This document shows positions 28,290 to 35,600 of a stretch of 64,000 bases of DNA, one piece after another. The stretch is from assembly GCF_900105835.1 (NCBI RefSeq), contig NZ_LT629783.1, forward strand, positions 3,990,501 through 4,054,500, read 5' to 3'. Under the pieces are notes generated by a model that did no database searches, had not been told where the DNA came from, and worked only from the letters and a program-made list of their open reading frames with translations. Made by a program: the position numbers and the translations under genes. Source of the stretch: Pseudomonas fragi. Lineage in GTDB: Bacteria; Pseudomonadota; Gammaproteobacteria; Pseudomonadales; Pseudomonadaceae. How positions within the stretch are numbered: the stretch's first letter is position 1; each line of letters opens with the position of its first letter.

Positions 28290-28631
28290 ATGTTCATTAA
28301 CTGGTCCGAATTATTACCCTCCATCCAGAAAGCTTTCGGCGCGCTGGGCAAAAGTAATCCAAAAATGGTCAAAGCCTACATGGCCCTCGGAGAAGCCTCT
28401 GCCGAAAACGATGTGCTCGACACCAAGACCCGCGAATTGATCTCCATTGCAGTCGCCATCACTACACGCTGCGACGGCTGTATTGCAGCTCACACTGATG
28501 CGGCCATTAAGGCTGGTGCGAGCCGCGAGGAAGTGGCTGCGACCTTGGCCACTGCGATCTCGTTGAACGCAGGCGCCGCTTATATTTATTCACTGCGCGC
28601 TCTTGAGGCGTACGACACCTTGAAAAAATAG
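28290..28631 (+). CDS. carboxymuconolactone decarboxylase family (AhpD-like) protein
   Basis: A 113-aa helical protein with the AhpD-type redox motif TRCDGCIAAHTDAAIKAG (CxxC followed three residues later by His), as in small peroxidase-type CMD proteins. The start follows CAGGAG. It lies 110 bp from the divergent RclR-like regulator and upstream of a DUF417 gene. It probably detoxifies peroxide or another electrophile as part of the same response. The natural reductant is unknown. Confidence 0.85.
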   Translation: MFINWSELLPSIQKAFGALGKSNPKMVKAYMALGEASAENDVLDTKTRELISIAVAITTRCDGCIAAHTDAAIKAGASREEVAATLATAISLNAGAAYIYSLRALEAYDTLKK

Positions 28632-28808
28632 CTCTTTCGCCATAACTCCACCGGCCCCGCACACTTAAACGTGCCGGGGCTTACCTGATACATCCAGACG
28701 TCAGCCACTTGTTGAGACGATCGAACAATAACTTGAGCATGACGCACAAAAGCGTCTCGCGGCTAAGCCTCAGACTGGTTTCACATTCCAAATATTCGGA
28801 TAAGTCTG

Positions 28809-29384
28809 ATGCTCGCTTCATTCACTACATGGCTGCAATTCATCAGCAAGCTCGACACCCTTGGCACACACCTCATGAGACTGGCGATCGCCGTAGTTTT
28901 CTTGTGGATCGGGGCGCTCAAATTCGCGCCTTACGAAGCCGATAGCATTACCCCATTTGTCGCCAACAGCCCGTTTATGTCTTTTTTTTATGAACATCCC
29001 GAGGATTACAAGGCACACCTGACCCACGAGGGTGAATTGAATGCGGAAAAGCGCGTCTGGCAGACCGCAAATAACACATACATCTTTTCCAACGGCCTGG
29101 GCGTAGTAGAAATTCTGATCGGTCTGCTGGTGCTTTCCAACCCGATCTCGCGACGCGCCGGTCTGCTTGGTGGGGCGCTGGCCTTCGGTACACCGCTGGT
29201 GACCTTAACCTTCCTGCTCACCACACCTGAAGCCTGGGTACCGGATCTTGGTGATGGTGAACATGGCTTTCCATTCCTGTCTGGTGCAGGACGCCTAGTG
29301 CTCAAAGATCTCTTGATGCTGGCCGGCGCTCTTCCGGTGATGGCTGATTCCGCCCGTCAGTTATTGCAAGAGCGGCGCCCCTAG
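28809..29384 (+). CDS. DUF417 (YkgB/RclC-like) membrane protein
   Basis: A 191-aa inner-membrane protein with four hydrophobic spans. The segment GTHLMRLAIAVVFLWIGALKFAPYEADSITPFVANSPFMSF is the YkgB/DUF417 signature. E. coli RclC is of this family and protects against reactive chlorine species. Together with the RclR-like regulator it suggests an rcl-type module, although rclA and rclB are absent. Confidence 0.88.
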   Translation: MLASFTTWLQFISKLDTLGTHLMRLAIAVVFLWIGALKFAPYEADSITPFVANSPFMSFFYEHPEDYKAHLTHEGELNAEKRVWQTANNTYIFSNGLGVVEILIGLLVLSNPISRRAGLLGGALAFGTPLVTLTFLLTTPEAWVPDLGDGEHGFPFLSGAGRLVLKDLLMLAGALPVMADSARQLLQERRP

Positions 29385-29573
29385 TTTTCTTTTAAAGCCT
29401 TGAAATCTGAATCGCCTCAAGCTTCGTAGATACCTCCGAGAGGCTGCTTGTGGCCGACTCCGGCCTGATTCGGCAGATTCAAAGCGGTCGGCTAGCAGGT
29501 ACTGGCGGTTGTTTCCAGCGTTCAGGTACGTCAATTTGAGCGCTGAATTACTTCTCCCAACTAGGAAACGGTG

Positions 29574-29614
29574 CCTACAAAACCTACAGAACTTAGTTTC
29601 GTAGGTTTTGTAGG
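29574..29614. repeat. 14-bp perfect inverted repeat downstream of DUF3987 fragment
   Basis: CCTACAAAACCTAC (29574-29587) and GTAGGTTTTGTAGG (29601-29614) pair perfectly around a 13-nt loop. It lies 35 bp beyond the stop of the DUF3987 fragment. The arm contains CAAAACCTA, close to the island-end motif CAAAACCTAAC. Confidence 0.8.
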
Positions 29615-29648
29615 TGGCTTTGATGGTCTTTTGAGTGCACCCGTCGGG

Positions 29649-30362
29649 TCAAGGCAACGTTTTTCGCCAGACATAGCGTGTCGATGGGCGGCCACCTTTC
29701 TCACCGGCAACCTTGTAGCCAACGATGAAGTCGTGTTCAACCAGAATTGCGAGCGCATTATTCACGGCGTCTTGCGAGCCCAATCCCGTCCAATCCTTCT
29801 GACGCACCTCTCGGGCAGTAAATGCCTCGGGCAATTTCTGCTGGCGCTCCAGAATCAGTCGCGCAGCGATTAGTGGTGCGTTGATTGCCGCTCCGTACAG
29901 CCGCTGGGCGTGGCTCATCAGGTATTTCGCCCAGCTGATGGCGCGTTCAGTGGACTTAGCGCCCACGGCTTCCCGTCCGCCTTCAATCAGCTCAAATAGG
30001 AGGGCCAAGCCTGCAATGGTTTTCGGCATTTTCAGGTAATGGGATTGCAATGCGGGGTGAAGATGATCGCTCCGGCTTGCTTGCATGTGGGAGGTATACC
30101 AGGCGATAAACTTCTCCTGCGCTTCTGGAGTAAATCTGAGGGCAGAGTGAGGCTCATCAGGTATCTGGTCGAGCTGTTCGATAACCTCCGAGACGCGCTC
30201 AGCGGCGATTTTGTTCGGCCAACGGTCGATATAGCGCCACTCTCGAACATCGTCGGGATATACCGCCAGCTGCAGGCGCTGAATCAGGCCGTCATCCAGT
30301 TCGCCGCTGACGGCAGCGTTTACGAGGGACGCAATTCGTGAGGGTTGAATTCCACCGATCAA
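29649..30362 (-). pseudogene. DUF3987 protein, C-terminal fragment
   Basis: About 237 codons opening LIGGIQPSRIASLVNAAVSGELDDGLIQRLQLAVYPDD, the middle-to-end part of DUF3987 proteins, which are primase/helicase-like proteins of phages and integrative elements. The C-terminal half (FTAREVRQKDWTGLGSQDAVNNALAILVEHDFIVGYKV) is a winged-helix-like region. The ATPase part upstream is absent, and the first codon of this frame is TTG with no ribosome-binding site. It is therefore the tail of a lost replication gene and marks a past element in this position. Confidence 0.75.
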
Positions 30363-30667
30363 CGATAAACAACATGACTTGATATAAATGGTTCCTCGGC
30401 CAACACGGTCATAGGTGAATGAGCCGATTTCTGCCTGTCACCAAGAGCTGCAATCGACCCGTAACGGACACTACGTTTCACCAGCGCTCAGGGGAGAAAT
30501 TGCTGTCTGCCGATTCCATTGATTCGGCTGCCTTCCGCGGTTTTGGTGTCCAGCGTACTGGTCCGATCATCAGCAGCGATGATCTAGCCGGTGGCCTGGC
30601 CCTGGTTCGCGCAACGCGCCATGCTTGGCACTTGGCGGGGTTCTGGATAGCTCAGGAAGCAAATGAG
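30363..30667. other. gap between DUF3987 fragment and lipoprotein gene
   Basis: About 300 bp with no gene I can support. A plus-strand frame runs from 30419 into the lipoprotein gene but has no ribosome-binding site and no recognisable content. The break point of the DUF3987 gene is near 30365. Confidence 0.4.
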
Positions 30668-31198
30668 CTATGCTTCCGCTGCAAGGCAACTACTGATGGC
30701 GCTGCTGATGCTGTCTGCTTTGGCGCGGGCGCTATCGACGTATTGGTTCGCCTCACTCGTTCCCGGCAGGGGAGCTTCATTAGCAGTCCACGTTCCTCTA
30801 ATTTTCAGATTCGTGAATTCGTAAACTTGACCTACAGCAGACTGGCTTTGAGTCAGGGAAAAGGCTATTGCATAAGTTAGAGGCGTACCCATCGTCATTG
30901 GGACAATGAACGTCACCTGATCCTTACCCTGAACAGTGATTCTGGTCTTGGAGGGGTTGAACAACGGGGCGCCGTTAATCCCAGGCACATTCTGCGCAAA
31001 GCAGAACTGAAGTGCATCAGTGCCCGCCTGCTGGCCTGCCTTTGCGATCCTAATGGACTCTACGCTGTAACTGCCGTATTGATTTTTGACAATAGAAACG
31101 CCATCAGGCGCGGGCTGATAGGGTTTCACTTCCATTGCAGCACAGCCCACAAGCGATGCTGTGAGGGCGCAAACACCCAGAGCTGGGAAAATTTTCAT
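30668..31198 (-). CDS. putative outer-membrane lipoprotein, hypothetical
   Basis: A 176-aa product. MKIFPALGVCALTASLVGCAAMEVKP has a lipoprotein signal with lipobox LVGC, so the mature protein starts at Cys19. The rest is a soluble domain of unknown family (SIRIAKAGQQAGTDALQFCFAQNVPG; ITVQGKDQVTFIVPMTMG) with a further Cys near the C-terminus, possibly a disulfide. GGAA precedes the chosen start; the longer in-frame start would put residues before the signal. I do not recognise its function. Confidence 0.7.
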   Translation of the reverse strand: MKIFPALGVCALTASLVGCAAMEVKPYQPAPDGVSIVKNQYGSYSVESIRIAKAGQQAGTDALQFCFAQNVPGINGAPLFNPSKTRITVQGKDQVTFIVPMTMGTPLTYAIAFSLTQSQSAVGQVYEFTNLKIRGTWTANEAPLPGTSEANQYVDSARAKADSISSAISSCLAAEA

Positions 31199-31481
31199 GA
31201 AGTTCCATTTCCAAAAGATCCAAGAACCCGAAGGTATCAAATTGCCAGCTATCTGGTTTACGCCTACTCAGTAGTGTCGGTGCGATATGAGATCGATACC
31301 GGCAAGATAGTGGTCGCGTAGCCCGCAAGCGATGCTGCGGTGGCCAGCGGTGACCGCACGATTGCTGCCGTCGTGACCGTCAGTAATCGGCCAGGAGCGG
31401 ACATTTCTTGACCTCCTCTTAGGGCGATGGTGTACACCTATTTTAAGTGGACACCATTTTTAGCCCCACAAGCGGATCGCC
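31199..31481. other. gap leading to second IS66 remnant
   Basis: The lipoprotein promoter region, then an IS66-type left end (GGGCGATGGTGTACACCTATTTTAAGTGG..., from about 31421). No gene is seen. Confidence 0.4.
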
Positions 31482-31597
31482 ATGCGCCAACGAACCTCCT
31501 ATCCAAAGCCTTTCAAAGCCCAAGTCGTCCAGGAATGCCTGCGACCGGGCGCTCTGTTGTCGATGATGTATCCCGCCTTGAGCTGATTCGTGACCTG
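31482..31597 (+). pseudogene. IS66-family tnpA remnant interrupted by IS5
   Basis: MRQRTSYPKPFKAQVVQECLRPGALL is the TnpA start. The frame then diverges and stops after 34 codons, and the IS5-family element begins at 31602. It is the same leader family as the remnant at 23475, but a different copy with an intact early frame. Confidence 0.7.
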
Positions 31598-31601
31598 CTA
31601 G

Positions 31602-32769
31602 GGAATCTCCGAACAAGTTTTCAAATGTGCTGAAATACGCCTGACCACCTGATCCGAGCCGCCTATGAGCCAGATGAGCTTTTCCGATTTCGAATACGCC
31701 GGCAAGCGCAAGCAGACACGCCGCGAACGCTTCCTCGCCGAGATGGATCAGGTCGTGCCCTGGACGGGTCTGCTGGGCCTGATCGAGCCGTTCTACCCCA
31801 AGGCCGGTGGCGGCAGAAAACCCTATCCTCTGGAAACCATGCTGCGTATTCATCTGTTGCAGAATTGGTTTTCCCTGAGCGATCCGACCATGGAAGAAGC
31901 GCTCTACGAAATCACGCCCATGCGCCAGTTTGCACGTTTGACCTTGAGCGCCCCGATACCTGAAGACACCACGATCATGAATTTCCGGCACTTATTGGAA
32001 AAGCATCAGCTTGCACCTGCAATCCTCGCGGTCATCAATGGTTATTTGCAGGACAAAGGCATGTCTCTGCGTCAGGGCACTATCGTCGATGCCACCATTA
32101 TTCATGCTCCCAGTTCGACTAAAAACGAAGAGGGAAAGCGCGACCCTGAGATGCATCAGACCAAAAAAGGTAACCAGTATTTCTTCGGAATGAAGGCCCA
32201 TATTGGCGCTGATGTCGAGTCCGGCTTGGTTCATCACGTCCACGGCACCGCCGCCAACGTCGCCGATGTCACACAGGTCGCCGAGCTTTTGCATGGCGAA
32301 GAAAATGCAGTGTATGCAGACGCCGGATACACCGGCGTTGAGAAGCGTGAAGAGCATGAAAATCGTGAAGTGATCTGGCAAATCGCGGCGCGCCGCAGCA
32401 CCTATTCCAAGTTGAATAAACGCAGCGTGCTCTACAAGGCCAAGCGCAAGATTGAGTACTGCAAAGCCCAGACACGGGCCAAGGTCGAACATCCGTTTCG
32501 GGTGATCAAATGCCAATTTGGGTACGTGAAAGTGCGCTTTCGTGGGCTGATGAAAAACACGGCTCAGTTGACCACATTGTTCGCCCTGTCGAACCTGTGG
32601 ATGGCTCGAAAACAACTGATGGGTATGGGCGAGTTGCGCGCTTAACATGGAAAACCGGGCGAAAAACGCCCTCGATGAACACTGCATCAGGTCGTTTTGA
32701 GCAAATAGCGCTGCGTGCCGTGCAAATTACGACTTGCGGCCGCCGCGCAGCAAGTTGATCGGAGCATCC
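31602..32769 (+). mobile_element. IS5-family insertion sequence, complete
   Basis: Terminal inverted repeats are GGAATCTCCGAACAAG (left) and, as reverse complement of the right end, GGATGCTCCGATCAAC. The element is 1168 bp and flanked by the 4-bp direct repeat CTAG (31598-31601 and 32770-32773). That target duplication has the YTAR form typical of the IS5 subgroup. It inserted into IS66 debris. With an intact transposase it may still be active. Confidence 0.85.
31665..32645 (+). CDS. IS5-family DDE transposase
   Basis: A 326-aa intact transposase. The catalytic triad is visible: first Asp in GTIVDATIIHAPSS, second Asp in NAVYADAGYTGVEKR and Glu in RAKVEHPFRVIKCQFGY. The N-terminal DUF772 region (MSFSDFEYAGKRKQTRRERFLAEMDQVVPW) is typical. 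It is the only gene of the 1168-bp element. Confidence 0.95.
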   Translation: MSQMSFSDFEYAGKRKQTRRERFLAEMDQVVPWTGLLGLIEPFYPKAGGGRKPYPLETMLRIHLLQNWFSLSDPTMEEALYEITPMRQFARLTLSAPIPEDTTIMNFRHLLEKHQLAPAILAVINGYLQDKGMSLRQGTIVDATIIHAPSSTKNEEGKRDPEMHQTKKGNQYFFGMKAHIGADVESGLVHHVHGTAANVADVTQVAELLHGEENAVYADAGYTGVEKREEHENREVIWQIAARRSTYSKLNKRSVLYKAKRKIEYCKAQTRAKVEHPFRVIKCQFGYVKVRFRGLMKNTAQLTTLFALSNLWMARKQLMGMGELRA

Positions 32770-32773
32770 CTAG

Positions 32774-33039
32774 AGGGGGTAATAGATAAACCGCACCGTC
32801 CACGAACTGATTGCGTCGTCGCAACCTAGTGGATTGAGCGGTTAATTCATTTATCCACCGGTAACGATATACTGTGCGTCCAATGCCATGGATTGGTTAT
32901 GCGCATGGCTCGACCGACTTTCCCCATTCGCTCGAAATATATTTTTTATGATACACTATCCCAGCTGTTATTTTCTGGAACAATGAAATAATTAATATTA
33001 TCATAAACAACAAATCGATAATAATAAAGAGGATCATAT
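32774..33039. other. AT-rich upstream region of orphan gene
   Basis: After the IS5 target repeat the GC content falls sharply; 32935-33035 is strongly AT-rich. It probably holds the promoter of the 89-aa gene. No other gene is seen. Confidence 0.4.
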
Positions 33040-33309
33040 ATGTCGGATCAAGAGTTAATACTAGAGCAACTCCGTAACGTGAATTATGATAAGTTAAGCA
33101 AACAAGATATCGTAACAATGCTAGATGCAGGGGAACAGACTCTAGAAAATATGGCAGCATCAAGAAAAACTGCCATTGATATAATAGCAGAGGCAATGAA
33201 CCAAACAAAGAATACGCTTGAGGCACTTGATTATTCTGGAAAGGTAGAAGTTGAAATCAGGAAAAATCTCAGCATACTGAGAGAGCTACTGATGACTGGC
33301 GATCTATAG
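33040..33309 (+). CDS. small helical hypothetical protein, AT-rich gene
   Basis: An 89-aa product (MSDQELILEQLRNVNYDKLSKQDIVTMLDAGEQTLENMAASRKTA...) preceded by AAAGAGGATCATAT, a good ribosome-binding site. It appears all-helical, acidic and without Cys. Codon use is strongly AT-biased compared with every neighbour, so it was acquired from a low-GC source. I do not recognise the family; the size and helical pattern would suit a regulator, immunity or antitoxin-like protein, but there is no partner beside it. Confidence 0.6.
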   Translation: MSDQELILEQLRNVNYDKLSKQDIVTMLDAGEQTLENMAASRKTAIDIIAEAMNQTKNTLEALDYSGKVEVEIRKNLSILRELLMTGDL

Positions 33310-33452
33310 TCCCCTAGACTGGGCGAATTAGCACAGGAGGTTGGCCTTGGATTAGGGGAGCCTACAGAATTCGGAAAAAATCGTACGCTAAGGTTTTCTG
33401 ATCAGTCGTAGGCTCGCCAGTTTGATGTATTCCGTTCCTGGCCCAGCCAAAC

Positions 33453-33728
33453 CTATCGGTCTTCGCGGGTGTGCCACAGGCGCAGTAGGTAGATAGTGGA
33501 ATCCACTATCTCGTAACGCATCTCGTAATGGCCGATCTGAATTCGGCGCACATCCCGTGGATCGAATTCTTCCAGGCGTTCGCCAATGCGCGGGTTGGCC
33601 AGCAGCGTGGAAGGTGCGGCTGTGAGTTGCTGCACTGTTCGTGCGGCGGCAGGCTGATTCACCGACGCCAGAAACTCATACAACCGGGCAATGTCGGAAA
33701 GCGCCTTGCTTGTCCACTTCAACTCCAT
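33453..33728 (-). CDS. parE: ParE/RelE-family toxin
   Basis: A 91-aa protein with the ParE/RelE fold pattern: MELKWTSKALSDIARLYEFLA, RIGERLEEFDPRDVRRIQIGHYEMRYEI and YLLRLWHTREDR, with a conserved Arg/His C-terminus. ParE toxins poison DNA gyrase; RelE toxins cut mRNA, and the exact target cannot be told here. Its ATG overlaps the antitoxin stop (ATGA), so the two are translationally coupled. Family typing rests on the overall motif. Confidence 0.88.
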   Translation of the reverse strand: MELKWTSKALSDIARLYEFLASVNQPAAARTVQQLTAAPSTLLANPRIGERLEEFDPRDVRRIQIGHYEMRYEIVDSTIYLLRLWHTREDR

Positions 33729-34000
33729 CAGCGCGGTACCGGCAACGGAGTGTCAGTGCTGAGGCTTTCAGCCCAGGCCTGGACAGCTTGATGATCGATC
33801 ACGCGACCAGCATCCACATCGGCCAATGCCTCACGGGTCAGGCGACTACGTTCTTCTTCCTGGTCTATCCAGGCGGCCAGAGCCTGCTTGACGATCCAGT
33901 TCTTGGAGCGTTCCAGGCGCTCAGCCATCAAATCGACCTTTTCGGCCAGTTGCACAGGGACGTGAGCCGTGACGGATCGGGTTTTCGCGGTGGTTGCCAT
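33728..34000 (-). CDS. ribbon-helix-helix antitoxin (ParD/CopG type)
   Basis: A 90-aa product: MATTAKTRSVTAHVPVQLAEKVDLMAERLERSKNWIVKQALAAWIDQEEER is a ribbon-helix-helix DNA-binding domain. The C-terminal arm (EALADVDAGRVIDHQAVQAWAESL) is the usual toxin-binding part. The start is set at MATTAK because the open frame upstream (61 codons) overlaps the preceding gene and has no family similarity. It directly precedes and overlaps parE and likely autoregulates the pair. Confidence 0.88.
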   Translation of the reverse strand: MATTAKTRSVTAHVPVQLAEKVDLMAERLERSKNWIVKQALAAWIDQEEERSRLTREALADVDAGRVIDHQAVQAWAESLSTDTPLPVPR

Positions 34001-34013
34001 GATGGGGTTACTC

Positions 34014-34427
34014 CTAATCAATGGTAGGTACAAGGTGCATGCTCTGCCGGCGTTCAGTAACCGCCGCTTCCGATGCCATCCGGCGCAGAGTGACGGCATG
34101 TTCGCTGGCCTGGCGGGCACCGGCCTCATCGCCATTAGTTTTGAGCTTGTTGGCCTGCCATTCAGACGCTTCAGCGCCGGCAAGTAACGACGTGGCCAGC
34201 GTTACTTTTGGACGAGACTTTTCACGCTGCTCCTGCGCGCCTCGCTGACGTTCGACAACCTGCGCGGCCTCGTTGGCCGTGATACGCAAGTTGGTGCGAG
34301 CAATGTCAAAGCTGCCATCGGCGTTTGTGGCCTCGGGCGCTTCGAGGCAGGTTTGCATCGAATCCACTGCCGTCAACAGCTTGTCGATCTGCTGCAACAG
34401 CTCGGTTCGTTCTTGGTCATTCTTCAT
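34014..34427 (-). CDS. hypothetical coiled-coil protein
   Basis: A 137-aa soluble, mostly helical protein (MKNDQERTELLQQIDKLLTAVDSMQTCLEAPEATN...) with an EAAQVVERQRGAQEQREKSRPK coiled-coil-like stretch. I do not recognise it. It lies 6 bp after the DUF2807 gene and 13 bp before the antitoxin gene on the same strand, so all four may be one transcript. Confidence 0.65.
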   Translation of the reverse strand: MKNDQERTELLQQIDKLLTAVDSMQTCLEAPEATNADGSFDIARTNLRITANEAAQVVERQRGAQEQREKSRPKVTLATSLLAGAEASEWQANKLKTNGDEAGARQASEHAVTLRRMASEAAVTERRQSMHLVPTID

Positions 34428-34433
34428 GGAGCG

Positions 34434-35177
34434 TCACTTCTTCTTGAACTTGATGTCGCCTGAGCCGGCAACGGAATGGTCGCGGGTCGGCGGGTTACCG
34501 CGTACCACGATGTCACCGGAACCCGCCACGCGTGCCTTCACTGAGTCGCTGACATAGGCGTCGATATCACCGGAGCCGACTACCGACAGTTTGGCGGACG
34601 TAGCGACCAGCTCGCTGGCGTCCACGTCGCCCGAACCGGCTATCTCGGCGTCCAGAAGACCCACGCGACCAAAGGCCGTGATATCGCCCGAACCTTGGAT
34701 GCCTAGATCGAGGACGGTCTGCTGAAGGTCGTACAGGGTCACGTCGCCACTGCCCTTGATGCGGATACTGGGGGCTTCAGGCAATGCGATTCCAACGATG
34801 CTTCGCCCCTTGGACTGCATAGTGACGCCGCCGTGGCGTCCACCGACATTGATCGTTCCGCCCACGAAAATGTTGCCGGTACCAGAAACGTGAATATTGC
34901 CCCCATAGCCGCTAATGGAAATGCCCTCCTGCTCGATGATCAGCTTGTCACCCTCGAAGCGGGTCTTGATGTTACGAATGGCTTCCACGTTTTCCCCTGT
35001 CACGACCAGGTGCGCTGATGACGAGCGAAAGAACACAACATCAACCGCCCCCTTGATCACAATTTTGCTAACTGGGTGGATGGGGCGCTCTTCCTTCTCG
35101 TAGTTGGCAGCACGCTCCCATGCGGAATCGCGATGGTTGGCATCCTGGTGCGTCAAAGGGCTGGATTGGCTCATCAT
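34434..35177 (-). CDS. DUF2807 (GIN-domain) repeat protein
   Basis: A 247-aa beta-solenoid-type protein. From about residue 145 it has six copies of a [I/V]xGSGD[I/V] repeat spaced about 18-20 residues, ending VAGSGDIKFKKK, plus a related GTGNIFVGG motif before them. DUF2807 proteins are usually exported and lipid- or adhesin-associated, but this one has no signal peptide, so it is probably cytosolic. No catalytic motif is seen. It may head a four-gene unit with a coiled-coil protein and a toxin-antitoxin pair. A second ATG one codon in is the alternative start. Confidence 0.8.
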   Translation of the reverse strand: MMSQSSPLTHQDANHRDSAWERAANYEKEERPIHPVSKIVIKGAVDVVFFRSSSAHLVVTGENVEAIRNIKTRFEGDKLIIEQEGISISGYGGNIHVSGTGNIFVGGTINVGGRHGGVTMQSKGRSIVGIALPEAPSIRIKGSGDVTLYDLQQTVLDLGIQGSGDITAFGRVGLLDAEIAGSGDVDASELVATSAKLSVVGSGDIDAYVSDSVKARVAGSGDIVVRGNPPTRDHSVAGSGDIKFKKK

Positions 35178-35287
35178 CTATCCTTTGTGATTTATTTTGA
35201 GTGACTTTGCCATAGCTCGACTCAGGGTTAATCATAGTGAATAATAATGAGCTGTCAATCGATCCGTCAGGTTGGGCTATACCTCAA

Positions 35288-35431
35288 TCAGGCGTCAGGA
35301 CGATTACTCGCCCCCGTCAGAGTAGGGTCTATTCCTGCATTTTCTGACGCTATGGCGTCCACCTCTACGACCTCAACCTGACAGACAGAGCGCTTAGCGT
35401 ACGAAATTTCCATTTTCTCTATTCGCCCCAT
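35288..35431 (-). CDS. 47-aa hypothetical peptide downstream of ATP-grasp gene
   Basis: MGRIEKMEISYAKRSVCQVEVVEVDAIASEN..., preceded by GAGGTGCTTT, a plausible ribosome-binding site. It has a single Cys, a charged N-terminus and a Thr/Ser/Asn/Asp-rich tail. It lies on the same strand 170 bp after an ATP-grasp gene. It could be a substrate peptide for that enzyme, an unrelated small protein, or chance; sequence alone does not decide. Confidence 0.45.
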   Translation of the reverse strand: MGRIEKMEISYAKRSVCQVEVVEVDAIASENAGIDPTLTGASNRPDA

Positions 35432-35600
35432 AAAGCACCTCGCTTGTCGTGTTCGGGTTGAGTATAGGGTGTAGCCCAAAGCATCATTGCGGCTCAGAAA
35501 AAGGAAAGCGCGCAATTTGACCAGTTTTTGGCAAAGCACGGACATCCCGCAGACAAGATGAGAAAGTAACCGGTTGCTCTACCTCGACCGCCACCAATCG

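Noticed and set aside
30419..30880. A 153-codon forward frame overlapping the lipoprotein gene
   Set aside because: No ribosome-binding site, no recognisable motif, and it conflicts with a lipoprotein that has a clean signal and lipobox.
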